Shown here piece after piece: positions 55,885-64,000 of a DNA stretch of 64,000 nt; within the stretch, counting starts at the first letter, position 1, and every line of letters starts with the position of its first letter. The notes beneath the pieces are model-generated. The model was not told the DNA's origin and did no database searches. It saw only the letters and a program-made list of their open reading frames with translations. This DNA comes from Limnohabitans sp. Hippo3 (GTDB taxonomy: Bacteria; Pseudomonadota; Gammaproteobacteria; Burkholderiales; Burkholderiaceae_C): the NCBI RefSeq assembly GCF_003063665.1, contig NZ_NESF01000001.1, forward strand, positions 434,001-498,000, in the 5' to 3' direction. The position numbers and the translations under genes are program-made.

Positions 55885-57366
55885 TCAGAGCAGCACGATG
55901 TCGTACTGCTCCGGCCCCATCGAGGCCTCGACCTGCAGAGAAATCGGCTTGGCGATGAAGTCCGACAGGCCCGCCAAATGCTGGCTTTCTTCGTCCAGCA
56001 ACAAATCGATGACCGCCGAAGTGGCGACGATGCGGAACTCGCGCGGATTAAACTGACGCGCTTCGCGCAGGATCTCGCGCAGGATGTCGTAGACCACCGA
56101 GCGCGGCGTCTTGACGATGCCCTTGCCCTGGCAGCTGGGGCAAGGCTCGCACAGCATGTGGGCCAAAGACTCACGGGTGCGTTTGCGCGTCATCTCCAGC
56201 AAACCCAACGACGAAAAGCCGCCCGCCATGGTCTTGACGCGGTCGCGCGCGAGCTGTTTGCGGAACTCGGCCAACACGGCTTCCTGGTGTTCGGGGCGGG
56301 CCATGTCGATGAAGTCGGCAATGATGATGCCGCCCAGGTTGCGCAGACGCAATTGCCGGGCAATGGCCTGCGCCGCCTCCAGGTTGGTCTTGAAGATCGT
56401 GTCCTCGAAATTGCGCGCCCCCACGTAGCCGCCCGTGTTCACGTCCACCGTGGTCAAGGCCTCGGTCTGGTCGATGATCAAATAGCCGCCCGATTTCAGG
56501 TCCACCCGGCGGCCCAGCCCCTTGGCGATTTCCTCATCAATGGCATACAGGTCAAAAATCGGCCGCTCGCCTTTGTAGTGCTGCAGTCGCTCGGCCGCTT
56601 TGGGCATGAACTCCTGGCCAAAGGCCTTGAGCTTGGCAAACTGCTCCTGCGAGTCGATGCGGATGCTTTGCGTGGCCTCGCCCACCAGGTCGCGCAGCAC
56701 GCGCTGCAACAGCGTCAGGTCCTGGTGCAGCAAAGACGCGGGCGGCAGGCGCAGCGAGGCCTCCTTGATGCGGGCCCAGGTCTTGCGCAGGTAGTCGATG
56801 TCGTCTTGCAATTCTTCGTCGCTGGAGTCTTCGGCGTTGGTGCGCAAAATGAAGCCGCCCCCGGCCGGGCCGACCAGGGTCTGCAGCCTTTGTCGCAGCG
56901 CATCGCGCTGCTCAGCTGGTATTTTTTGCGACACACCAATGTGGTCGTCTTGCGGCAAGAACACCAGATGGCGGCCCGCAATGCTGATCTGCGTGGACAG
57001 GCGCGCGCCCTTGGTGCCCATGGGGTCCTTGATGACCTGCACCATGATGGCGCGGCCCTCGAACACCTGCTTTTCAATCGGCACCAGCGGCTGACCCGTG
57101 CGCGCAGCAGCAGCCTCGCCTTCGGCATGCTTTTGCCAGACATCGGCCACATGCAAAAAAGCTGCTTTGTCCAAACCAATGTCGATGAAGGCCGACTGCA
57201 TGCCAGGCAAAACGCGGGCCACCTTGCCCAGGTACACATTGCCGACCAAACCGCGCTCGAGCGTGCGCTCGACATGCAGCTCCTGCACGGCGCCAAACTC
57301 CACGACCGCGACCCGGGTTTCCTGGGGCGACCAATTGACCAAAATATCTTGTTGCATGGTGGGCAT
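55885..57366 (-). CDS. rng: Ribonuclease G
   Basis: 493-residue endonuclease of the RNase E/G family, processing 16S rRNA and some mRNAs. N-terminal S1-type domain (about 40-130), RNase H-like and 5'-sensor region, DNase I-like catalytic part with GGIIIADFIDM and VDVNTGGYVG acidic motifs, and the zinc-link CEPCPSCQG near residue 405. It is short, without the long tail of RNase E. The start is 57366 or the ATG nine bases downstream. Last gene of the yebC-rng run, 70 bases after maf. Confidence 0.93.
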   Translation of the reverse strand: MPTMQQDILVNWSPQETRVAVVEFGAVQELHVERTLERGLVGNVYLGKVARVLPGMQSAFIDIGLDKAAFLHVADVWQKHAEGEAAAARTGQPLVPIEKQVFEGRAIMVQVIKDPMGTKGARLSTQISIAGRHLVFLPQDDHIGVSQKIPAEQRDALRQRLQTLVGPAGGGFILRTNAEDSSDEELQDDIDYLRKTWARIKEASLRLPPASLLHQDLTLLQRVLRDLVGEATQSIRIDSQEQFAKLKAFGQEFMPKAAERLQHYKGERPIFDLYAIDEEIAKGLGRRVDLKSGGYLIIDQTEALTTVDVNTGGYVGARNFEDTIFKTNLEAAQAIARQLRLRNLGGIIIADFIDMARPEHQEAVLAEFRKQLARDRVKTMAGGFSSLGLLEMTRKRTRESLAHMLCEPCPSCQGKGIVKTPRSVVYDILREILREARQFNPREFRIVATSAVIDLLLDEESQHLAGLSDFIAKPISLQVEASMGPEQYDIVLL

Positions 57367-57436
57367 CAGAGGAGGAAAAGTGAAAACAACTCGGGAAACG
57401 GCACCGCGCCATGGGTGCTCTGGCGGGCATGTACGC

Positions 57437-58039
57437 TCAACAGCCTACGCCCAGGGAGCGCAGCAAGGCGGCGGTCTCGAACAGCGGCAAGCCCATGATG
57501 CCTGAATAACTGCCCCGGATCTGTTCAATATGGGCAGCCGCCCTGCCCTGCACCCCGTAGGCGCCGGCTTTGCCCATGGGCTCACCCGTGGCCACGTAGG
57601 CACGGATTTGCGCGGTGGTCATGGGCGCAAAGCGCACCCAGGATTCGGACAGCGCCGAGAGGCGCTTGGCCCCTTTTTGCACCGCCACCGCCGTCAGGAC
57701 CCGGTGCGACTGGCCTGCCAGCCGCTGGAGCATGCGCACGGCATCGGCGGGGTCAGCTGGTTTGCCCAAAATGTCCCGCCCCAGGCACACGGTGGTGTCC
57801 GCGCACAACACGGGCGCTGCAGGCAAACCCTGGCGCTTCATGCGTTGCATGGCGGCGTCGAGTTTCAAGCCCGTGACACGCGCCACATAACGCGCAGGCG
57901 CTTCCGCACCGTGCACGGCTTCCAAAGACTCGGCATCTTCATCGGATCCAGCCAGCAGCAATTGGTGGCGCACGCCAATCTGATCGAGCAGCTGGCTGCG
58001 TCGGGGGCTTTGAGAGGCGAGGTAGATGAAGTCGCTCAT
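57437..58039 (-). CDS. maf: Maf/YhdE-type nucleotide pyrophosphatase
   Basis: 200-residue Maf-family pyrophosphatase that hydrolyses dTTP/UTP or modified nucleotides, with N-terminal [16 protein letters not shown] and catalytic [16 protein letters not shown], plus [25 protein letters not shown] near the end. It overlaps rlmH by four bases. The exact substrate class (YhdE or YceF type) cannot be told from this. Confidence 0.92.
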   Translation of the reverse strand: MSDFIYLASQSPRRSQLLDQIGVRHQLLLAGSDEDAESLEAVHGAEAPARYVARVTGLKLDAAMQRMKRQGLPAAPVLCADTTVCLGRDILGKPADPADAVRMLQRLAGQSHRVLTAVAVQKGAKRLSALSESWVRFAPMTTAQIRAYVATGEPMGKAGAYGVQGRAAAHIEQIRGSYSGIMGLPLFETAALLRSLGVGC

Positions 58040-58503
58040 TCGCGGTGGTAAGGGTGGTTGGCGTTGATGGACCAGGCGCGGTACAGCTGCTCGATCAACA
58101 GCACCCGGGCCATGGCGTGGGGCAAGGTCAGGTCGGAGAGACGAATGCGCTCGTGTGCGGCTTGCCGGAATTCGGGCTCCAGACCGTCGGGGCCACCAAT
58201 GACCAGGGCCACATCGTCTCCACCGAGCTGCCAGCTGGTCAAACGCGCAGCCAGAGCTTGGGTGGTCAAGTTGGTGCCGCGCTCGTCCAGCACCACGATG
58301 CGGGTGCCACGGGGGATCGCCGCTTCGATGCGCTGGCGCTCAGCGGCATACAGGTTGGGCAGGGTTTTGGAGCCCCGGGGCTCGGTTTTCACGGCCTTGA
58401 GCTCGACCTTGAGCTCAGGCGGAAAACGTTTGGCGTAGTCGTCCCAAGCCGACTGAGCCCAGTCGGGCACGCGCAGGCCGACCGCAACGATCAGCAGCTT
58501 CAT
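58036..58503 (-). CDS. rlmH: 23S rRNA pseudouridine-1915 methyltransferase RlmH
   Basis: 155-residue SPOUT methyltransferase acting on m3-pseudouridine 1915 of 23S rRNA. N-terminal [19 protein letters not shown] knot with [18 protein letters not shown] and the C-terminal [20 protein letters not shown]. Six bases after rsfS, a conserved pair (ybeB-ybeA in E. coli). Confidence 0.96.
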   Translation of the reverse strand: MKLLIVAVGLRVPDWAQSAWDDYAKRFPPELKVELKAVKTEPRGSKTLPNLYAAERQRIEAAIPRGTRIVVLDERGTNLTTQALAARLTSWQLGGDDVALVIGGPDGLEPEFRQAAHERIRLSDLTLPHAMARVLLIEQLYRAWSINANHPYHRE

Positions 58504-58509
58504 GCAGGA

Positions 58510-59262
58510 TCAATCGGCTTTGCGGCGGGTGGTGGCTTGCACCGCCTTGCGGGCCGGGGCCTTTTTAGCGGCAGATTGAGCGGCGGGTTTGGCCACTGAT
58601 TTTGCAGCAGGCTTGGCCGTGGGCTTGCCCACCGTCTTCACCGTGGGCTTGCTGGTCGGGCTACTGGCTTTGGGCGCCGTTTTTGCAGCGGTTTTGGTCG
58701 CCGTTTTGGCGGGTGCTTTGGCTGTTTTGGTCGGCGCCTTCAAGGCGGGTTTGGCTTTGGCCGGAGTTTTAGCGGCAGACTTTTTGGCAGCCGGTGTTTT
58801 GGCTGCTGTGGATTTGGCTGACGCTTTGCCTGTGGCTTTTTTGGCCACCGAGTTCTGGATGTGACCCTTGACCTCGGCTGTGGCTGCCGGCTTGGGCGCA
58901 CCGAACTTCAGGCGCACAGGGGTGCCGCCCCAGATTTCCTCGAGGTTGTAGTAAGTGCGGATGGTCGGCTGCATGATGTGCACCACGGCCGGGCCGCAGT
59001 CGACAATGATCCACTCGCCGTTGTCTTCGCCCTCGATGCGGGGCTTGGCAAAACCGGCATTGCGCACCTTGTCACGCACGCTGGCGGACAGCGCCTTGGT
59101 CTGGCGGTTCGAGGTGCCCGAGGCGATGATGACCCGCTCAAACAGCGAAGACAGGTGTTCGGTGTCAAACACCTGGATCTCTTGGGCCTTGACGTCTTCC
59201 AAAGCGTCCACAATGGCCCGCTGGAGTTTCTGGATGTCTTTTTTGGCGGCGTTTTCGGTCAT
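58510..59262 (-). CDS. rsfS: Ribosome silencing factor with long basic tail
   Basis: 250 residues. The first 120 are a normal RsfS/YbeB domain (KAQEIQVFDTEHLSSLFERVIIASGTSNRQTKALSASV, GEWIIVDCGPAVVHIM, YYNLEEIWGG) that binds L14 and stops subunit joining. After residue 125 comes a tail of about 125 residues made almost entirely of Ala, Lys, Thr, Pro and Ser in KKA/PAK patterns, like histone H1-like bacterial tails. Normal RsfS proteins end near 110-120. ATG at 59262 overlaps the nadD stop. Confidence 0.9.
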   Translation of the reverse strand: MTENAAKKDIQKLQRAIVDALEDVKAQEIQVFDTEHLSSLFERVIIASGTSNRQTKALSASVRDKVRNAGFAKPRIEGEDNGEWIIVDCGPAVVHIMQPTIRTYYNLEEIWGGTPVRLKFGAPKPAATAEVKGHIQNSVAKKATGKASAKSTAAKTPAAKKSAAKTPAKAKPALKAPTKTAKAPAKTATKTAAKTAPKASSPTSKPTVKTVGKPTAKPAAKSVAKPAAQSAAKKAPARKAVQATTRRKAD

Positions 59263-59921
59263 CAATGGGGCCTGTAAAGGTGGTGTTCGTGAATATAGCG
59301 CTCAACAGCGGGGGATACCAGACCGGTCAGGGCCTGCTGTGTGGCCGCCAGCACACGGATGTCCGTGGCACTGTGGGGCATCAGCGGCATGTCGAGGGAG
59401 CGAATGCGCGCTTGCAGCGTGTCTGAAATGGGGGGGAGTGAATCAGGCGCATCCGAACGTTCGTTCCAGGCACGCACGGCCATATCACGACCTGCGGCGC
59501 AGATTATAGCGATGCGGCCGATTTCACCGATCTGGTGCCAGGCGGGCAAGGAGCGCCGCTGGTCATCGCCCAGCAGCAAATACAGCTGGGCCCCGGGGTA
59601 TTCGGTCTGCAACTCGCGCAAGGTGTCCACCGTGTAGCTGGGGCCGGTGCGCAGAATTTCGCGCTCGTCCACCACCACCTGCGGCACATGCGCAAAGGCC
59701 AGACGCGTCATGGCCAGGCGGTGCATGGCATCGGTGAGTTGACGCGGCTTGTGCCAGGCCTGGCCCGTAGGCGAGACATGCACCTGATCGAGCTGAAGCT
59801 GGACGATGGCCGCCTCAACCAAGGCCACATGGGCCAGGTGCGGCGGGTCAAAGGCCCCGCCAAAAACACCCAGGCGCTGCACGCTGGCCTTGGCGTTGTC
59901 CGTGACAGGCGGCAGGCTCAA
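59262..59921 (-). CDS. nadD: Nicotinate-nucleotide adenylyltransferase
   Basis: 219-residue enzyme that makes nicotinate adenine dinucleotide in NAD synthesis. The nucleotidyltransferase motif [21 protein letters not shown] is near the N-terminus; [13 protein letters not shown] and the [12 protein letters not shown] end fit NadD. It overlaps hemF and rsfS at its ends, conserved order hemF-nadD-rsfS-rlmH in related bacteria. Confidence 0.93.
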   Translation of the reverse strand: MSLPPVTDNAKASVQRLGVFGGAFDPPHLAHVALVEAAIVQLQLDQVHVSPTGQAWHKPRQLTDAMHRLAMTRLAFAHVPQVVVDEREILRTGPSYTVDTLRELQTEYPGAQLYLLLGDDQRRSLPAWHQIGEIGRIAIICAAGRDMAVRAWNERSDAPDSLPPISDTLQARIRSLDMPLMPHSATDIRVLAATQQALTGLVSPAVERYIHEHHLYRPH

Positions 59922-60838
59922 ACCCAGTCCTTGGGCACCAGGAAGTGGCTGAGCAAACGTGCCTCGGGCGAACCAGGCGCGTCCTGGCGCTGATACGACC
60001 AGCGCACCTCGGGTGGCATGGACAGCAAGATCGACTCGGTGCGGCCACCGGACTGCAGACCGAAATGTGTGCCCCGGTCCCAGACCAGGTTGAACTCCAC
60101 ATAGCGGCCCCGGCGGTAGAGCTGAAAGTCTCGCTCGCGTTCGCCATAAGGCGTGTCCTTGCGGCGTTGCACGATCGGCATGTAGGCCGTCAACAAGGCA
60201 TCGCCCACGCTTTGCAGCATGGCAAAACTCCGCTCCATGCCCAACTCGGAAAAGTCGTCAAAGAAAATGCCACCCACGCCGCGCTGTTCGTGGCGGTGCT
60301 TGTTACAAAAGTAATCGTCGCACCAGGCCTTGAAACGCGGGTGCAAAGCCTCTCCAAAAGGCGCCAGCGCGTCTTTGCAGGTCTGGTGGAAATGGACCGC
60401 GTCTTCGTCAAAGCCGTAATAAGGCGTGAGGTCCATGCCGCCACCAAACCAGGCCACGGGTGCCCTGCCCTCGGGCTTGGCCGCGATCATGCGCACGTTC
60501 ATGTGCACCGTGGGCACATAGGGGTTACGCGGGTGGAACACCAGGGACACGCCCATGGCCTCGAAGGCCGAGCCGGCCAGTTCAGGGCGGTGCTGGGTGG
60601 CCGAGGGTGGCAACTGCGGCCCCGTGACGTGCGAAAAGCCGCAGCCAGCGCGTTCAAAAATGGGCCCGCCTTCCAGAATCTGGGTGATGCCATTGCCCTG
60701 GAGTTTTTCGCCCGGGTCTTTTTGCCAGGCATCGGTCAGGAAGGGTGTGCCATCCAGATCGGTCAAGGCCCCGGTGATGCGGGACTGCAAGCCCACCAGA
60801 TAGTTTTTGACGGTACCGAGTTCAAAAGGGGTGCTCAT
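59918..60838 (-). CDS. hemF: Oxygen-dependent coproporphyrinogen III oxidase
   Basis: 306-residue aerobic enzyme of haem synthesis, converting coproporphyrinogen III to protoporphyrinogen IX. Conserved segments: [65 protein letters not shown] and a C-terminal [29 protein letters not shown]. Full length. Overlaps nadD by four bases. Confidence 0.96.
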   Translation of the reverse strand: MSTPFELGTVKNYLVGLQSRITGALTDLDGTPFLTDAWQKDPGEKLQGNGITQILEGGPIFERAGCGFSHVTGPQLPPSATQHRPELAGSAFEAMGVSLVFHPRNPYVPTVHMNVRMIAAKPEGRAPVAWFGGGMDLTPYYGFDEDAVHFHQTCKDALAPFGEALHPRFKAWCDDYFCNKHRHEQRGVGGIFFDDFSELGMERSFAMLQSVGDALLTAYMPIVQRRKDTPYGERERDFQLYRRGRYVEFNLVWDRGTHFGLQSGGRTESILLSMPPEVRWSYQRQDAPGSPEARLLSHFLVPKDWV

Positions 60839-60862
60839 GGTGGGTAGGAAAGTAGAAAGGTT

Positions 60863-61516
60863 TCAGGAAGTGGTCGTGGTGTCTGAAGGGGACGATGGCG
60901 TCGCCTGCGCAGGGCTCCACGGAAGGATCGGGCCCATCTGGTGCACATGAAAGCCCTGCACACCTTCGAACACCTGGGTCATGTGGGCGTAATCGCGCTC
61001 GACCTGGCCCGTCAGATCGTAAAAGTCGACCACACTGAAGCGGCGCTGACCCCAGTCGAGCTTGACGAGCGCCAGAGGCACTTTCGCGCCCAGAGCCAGC
61101 TGGTAAAAACCGCTGCGCCAGCCCGGGGTGTGGCTGCGCGTGCCCTCCGGGGCTAGGCCCAACCAGAGCAACTGGTCATTTTGTTTGTGCTGCTCGAAAA
61201 CGTGCACCATCTGACCCACCACACCGCGAGAAGAGCTGCGGTCAATCGGGATGCCGCCCACCCAGCGCATCCAGGCGCCCACCAGCGGAAACTTGAACAG
61301 CGAATCCTTGCCCCAAAAATGCGCCGGAATCCCCAAGGCCCATTTGGCCAACATGCCGATCGGGAAATCCCAGTTGCTGGTGTGCGGATAAACAATAGCA
61401 ACTCCCTGACGCGTGGGAAAGCCCTCAAAGTCCAGACGCCAGCCCAGCATTTTCAGAATCCAGCGGGCCAGGCGAGAGCCCTTGAAAATCACAGGATGGC
61501 GGGTCAAGGTGCTCAT
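60863..61516 (-). CDS. PlsC-type lysophospholipid acyltransferase-like protein
   Basis: 217-residue glycerolipid acyltransferase-like protein. H-x4-D motif in YPHTSNWDFPIG (about 49-54), glycerol-phosphate-binding region near GIPIDRSS, and LAPEGTRS as motif III. The start at 61516 (MSTLTRHPVI) is the ATG just after purD; an upstream frame is a purD shadow. A single N-terminal hydrophobic segment is weak. It may instead act on other 1-acyl acceptors. Confidence 0.82.
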   Translation of the reverse strand: MSTLTRHPVIFKGSRLARWILKMLGWRLDFEGFPTRQGVAIVYPHTSNWDFPIGMLAKWALGIPAHFWGKDSLFKFPLVGAWMRWVGGIPIDRSSSRGVVGQMVHVFEQHKQNDQLLWLGLAPEGTRSHTPGWRSGFYQLALGAKVPLALVKLDWGQRRFSVVDFYDLTGQVERDYAHMTQVFEGVQGFHVHQMGPILPWSPAQATPSSPSDTTTTS

Positions 61517-61532
61517 GAAGGGTCCCGGTGCT

Positions 61533-62813
61533 TCAGTTTTTGACGGCGCGGTAACCAATGTCCCGGCGCATTTGCATGCCATCAAAGGCAATCGGGCTGG
61601 CGGTTTGATAGGCCTTTTGCTGCGCCTGCTTGACCGAATCGGCCAGCGCCGTGACGCACAGCACGCGCCCACCCGAGGTGAGGATTTGGCCGTCTTTCTC
61701 GGTGGTACCCGCATGGAACACCATGGTATCCCTCTCGTCTTGAGGCAATCCGGTGATGGCATCGCCTTTGCGCGGGTTCATCGGGTAACCGTGTGCGGCC
61801 ATGACCACGCCCAAAGCCACGCGGCGGTCCCATTCCATCTCCAGCTGGTCCAGACCCTCAGAGGTTGCGGCCAACAGGACTTCCAGCAAGTCCGTCTTCA
61901 TACGCATCAGAATGGGCTGGGTTTCCGGATCACCCATGCGGCAGTTGAACTCCAGGGTCTTGATGCGGCCCTGTGGGTCGATCATCAAGCCTGCGTACAA
62001 AAAACCTGTGTAAGTGATGCCGTCCTTTTCCATGCCCCGGATAGTGGGCAGAATGACTTCGCGCATGGCGCGGGCATGGACCTCAGCCGTGACCACGGGT
62101 GCGGGGGAATAAGCCCCCATGCCGCCTGTGTTGGGGCCTTCATCGCCGTCCTGCAAGCGTTTGTGGTCCTGGCTGGTGGCCAGGGCTGCCACGTTCTTGC
62201 CGTCGCACAACACCATGAAGCTGGCTTCTTCGCCTTGCAGGAACTCTTCAATCACCACCCGCGCTCCGCCCGCGTTGTGGGCCACCCCCAAGGGGTTGTC
62301 GAGCAGCATGAAATCGATCGCCTCATGGGCTTCGGCGAGGGTCATGGCCACCACCACCCCTTTGCCTGCAGCCAGACCGTCGGCCTTGACCACAATGGGC
62401 GCGCCCTGGCGGTCCACATAGGCATGGGCCTGGGCCGCATCGGTGAAGGTTTCAAATTCGGCCGTGGGGATGCCGTGGCGCTGCATGAACGCCTTGGAAA
62501 ACGCCTTGGAGCTCTCCAGTTGGGCCGCCGCTTGGGTGGGCCCAAAAATGCGCAGACCGTGCGCGCGAAAATCGTCCACGATACCTGCGGCCAAAGGGGC
62601 TTCAGGGCCCACCATGGTCAGGCCAATGCCGTTGTCGATAGCCCATTGGCGCAGCACGGCCAGGTCGGTGATCGGTACATTGACCAGGTTTTTGTCTTTG
62701 GCTGTACCACCATTGCCCGGTGCCACGTAAACCTGCTGGATTTTGGGCGACTGCGCCAGTTTCCACGCCATGGCGTGCTCACGGCCACCACTGCCGACTA
62801 CCAATACTTTCAT
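61533..62813 (-). CDS. purD: Phosphoribosylamine-glycine ligase
   Basis: 426-residue GAR synthetase, second step of purine synthesis. It starts MKVLVVGSGGREHAMAWKL (typical) with ATP-grasp region (GIPTAEFETFTDAAQAHAY, PIVVKADGLAAGKGV, EEFLQGEEASFM) and the C-terminal domain. AAGGAAG precedes ATG at 62813; TTG just upstream is ignored. Nine bases after yebC. Confidence 0.96.
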   Translation of the reverse strand: MKVLVVGSGGREHAMAWKLAQSPKIQQVYVAPGNGGTAKDKNLVNVPITDLAVLRQWAIDNGIGLTMVGPEAPLAAGIVDDFRAHGLRIFGPTQAAAQLESSKAFSKAFMQRHGIPTAEFETFTDAAQAHAYVDRQGAPIVVKADGLAAGKGVVVAMTLAEAHEAIDFMLLDNPLGVAHNAGGARVVIEEFLQGEEASFMVLCDGKNVAALATSQDHKRLQDGDEGPNTGGMGAYSPAPVVTAEVHARAMREVILPTIRGMEKDGITYTGFLYAGLMIDPQGRIKTLEFNCRMGDPETQPILMRMKTDLLEVLLAATSEGLDQLEMEWDRRVALGVVMAAHGYPMNPRKGDAITGLPQDERDTMVFHAGTTEKDGQILTSGGRVLCVTALADSVKQAQQKAYQTASPIAFDGMQMRRDIGYRAVKN

Positions 62814-62822
62814 CAAACTTCC

Positions 62823-63548
62823 TTAGTTTTCAATTTCGGCGTTGTGGAAAACGTTTTGCACATCGTCCAGATCTTCCAGCACATCCAGCAATTTCTGCAT
62901 TTTGACCGCATCATCGCCCGTGAGCGAAACGCTGTTTTCTGCCCGCATGGTCACTTCGGCCACATCGGCCACCAAACCGGCTGCCTCCAGCGCATTTTTC
63001 ACGGCTTCAAAATCTGCGGGCGAAGTCAAGACCTCGATGGCGCCCTCCTCGTCCGTGATCACGTCCTCGGCGCCCACTTCCAGCGCCACTTCCATGACCT
63101 GGTCTTCGCTGGTGCCCGGGGCAAACACCAGCTGGCCACAGTGTTTGAACTGGAAAGCCACCGAGCCTTCGGTGCCCAGATTGCCTCCGTGTTTGCTCAG
63201 GGCATGACGCACCTCGGCCACCGTGCGCACCCGGTTGTCGGTCATGGTGTCCAAAATGATGGCCGCGCCGCCGATGCCGTAGCCTTCGTAGCGAATTTCC
63301 TCGTAGCTCACGCCTTCGAGGTTGCCCGTGGCCTTGTCCACATTGCGCTTGATGGTGTCGGCCGGCATGTTGGCCGCTTTGGCTTTTTCAATGGCCAGGC
63401 GCAGGCGGGGATTGGCGCTCACATCACCGCCACCGGTGCGGGCTGCCACCATGATTTCACGCACCACGCGGGTCCAGATCCGTTGTCTTTTTTCGTCTTG
63501 TCGGCCCTTGCGGTGCTGAATATTTGCCCATTTACTGTGGCCAGCCAT
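62823..63548 (-). CDS. yebC: YebC/PmpR-type regulator
   Basis: 241-residue protein of the YebC/TACO1 family: [63 protein letters not shown]. Long described as transcription factor-like; more recent work on relatives links them to translation of proline-rich stretches. First gene of the operon ending at rng, with an independent start upstream facing the HerA-like gene. Confidence 0.95.
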   Translation of the reverse strand: MAGHSKWANIQHRKGRQDEKRQRIWTRVVREIMVAARTGGGDVSANPRLRLAIEKAKAANMPADTIKRNVDKATGNLEGVSYEEIRYEGYGIGGAAIILDTMTDNRVRTVAEVRHALSKHGGNLGTEGSVAFQFKHCGQLVFAPGTSEDQVMEVALEVGAEDVITDEEGAIEVLTSPADFEAVKNALEAAGLVADVAEVTMRAENSVSLTGDDAVKMQKLLDVLEDLDDVQNVFHNAEIEN

Positions 63549-63619
63549 CGGGAATTCCTTGAATGTTGATTTAACCTAGAGGCTGAATTTTACTTTTCAC
63601 TCAAGGCAGGAGATTTTTG

Positions 63620-64000
63620 ATGGCTGAACCCATGCTGATTGCTCAAAACGCCCAAACGCAATGCCAGCTTCTGCCAGGCTTGGCCAACCGCCACGGCCTG
63701 ATCACAGGCGCCACCGGCACCGGCAAAACCGTGACCTTGCAGACCCTGGCCGAAAACTTTTCGCGACTGGGTGTGCCGGTCTTCATGGCCGACGTCAAAG
63801 GTGACCTGACCGGCATCAGCCAGAGTGGCAAGATCGGCGAGAAACTGGCCGCTGTCCTGCGCGACCGGGGCATTGAAGTGCCTGCGCCCATGGCCTGCCC
63901 CACCACCTTGTGGGACGTGTTTGGCGAGCAGGGCCACCCGGTGCGGGCCACCATCTCGGACATGGGGCCTTTGTTGCTGACCCGCATGCTGGGCCTGAAC
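63620..64000 (+). CDS. HerA/YjgR-like ATPase, cut by window edge
   Basis: N-terminal 127 residues of a DUF853/YjgR-type helicase-like ATPase. Walker A GATGTGKT near residue 29 is followed by [26 protein letters not shown], typical of this family. AGGAG lies nine bases before the ATG. The rest, usually about 500 residues in total, lies beyond base 64000. Its role is not known with certainty. Confidence 0.88.
   Translation, partial: MAEPMLIAQNAQTQCQLLPGLANRHGLITGATGTGKTVTLQTLAENFSRLGVPVFMADVKGDLTGISQSGKIGEKLAAVLRDRGIEVPAPMACPTTLWDVFGEQGHPVRATISDMGPLLLTRMLGLN

Noticed and set aside
61413-63569. 718-residue open frame on the plus strand
   Set aside because: Antisense to purD and yebC; rich in His and Gly as expected from reversed GC-rich codons.

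Overview
This is a stretch of a GC-rich betaproteobacterial chromosome, most likely Burkholderiales and probably Comamonadaceae-like. The inference rests on gene content and order (pepA/holC facing lptFG, ligA-zipA-smc, dapC-dapE-prmB, the yebC to rng operon, pal/tolB) and on overall protein style. No rRNA is present, so the genus cannot be fixed.

Layout. 1-5373: a YejABEF-type peptide importer on the minus strand, cut off at the left edge, facing fabI (5411-6226). 6227-6701 is a non-coding stretch with two long inverted repeats and a terminator. 6702-8975 is a PLP-dependent arginine/lysine/ornithine decarboxylase. A tRNA-Ser(GGA) gene follows at 9174-9264.

9265-27528 is an integrated genomic island of about 18.3 kb. 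Its left edge is the 3' end of tRNA-Ser, and 14 bases of that end are repeated at 27515-27528. A tyrosine integrase lies at the far end. Accessory genes: an orphan RadC-like JAMM protein, a zinc-ribbon protein translationally coupled to a 47-residue membrane protein, a small HTH regulator with an operator over its promoter, an eight-gene minus-strand operon (11792-19488), a LexA-controlled umuDC pair, and a P4-like module (two small proteins, primase/helicase, AlpA-like protein, unknown protein, integrase).

The eight-gene operon is the most striking feature. It begins with hxsA, a secreted precursor with six consecutive His-X-Ser triplets, then hxsD and the radical SAM enzymes hxsB and hxsC. 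It continues with an SxtJ-like membrane protein, a DUF5989 micro-membrane protein and a NodU/CmcH/SxtI-type O-carbamoyltransferase, and ends with a membrane-anchored SGNH hydrolase fused to a TolB-like propeller. A factor-independent terminator between hxsA and hxsD should make the peptide more abundant than its enzymes. I infer one pathway: radical maturation of the exported peptide coupled to carbamoylation and surface or periplasmic processing.

27636-64000 is ordinary core genome: a Liv-type binding protein, holC-pepA, lptF-lptG-sirB, a CysB-type regulator, a methionine-type aminotransferase, def-ligA-zipA-smc, dapC-dapE-prmB, an ABC-F ATPase, tRNA-Lys(UUU), tcdA-yedE, cpoB-pal-tolB, msbA, the long operon yebC-purD-acyltransferase-hemF-nadD-rsfS-rlmH-maf-rng, and the start of a HerA/YjgR-like ATPase at the right edge. 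Base composition shifts visibly: the hxs operon and left part of the island are AT-rich, while umuDC and the flanks are GC-rich.
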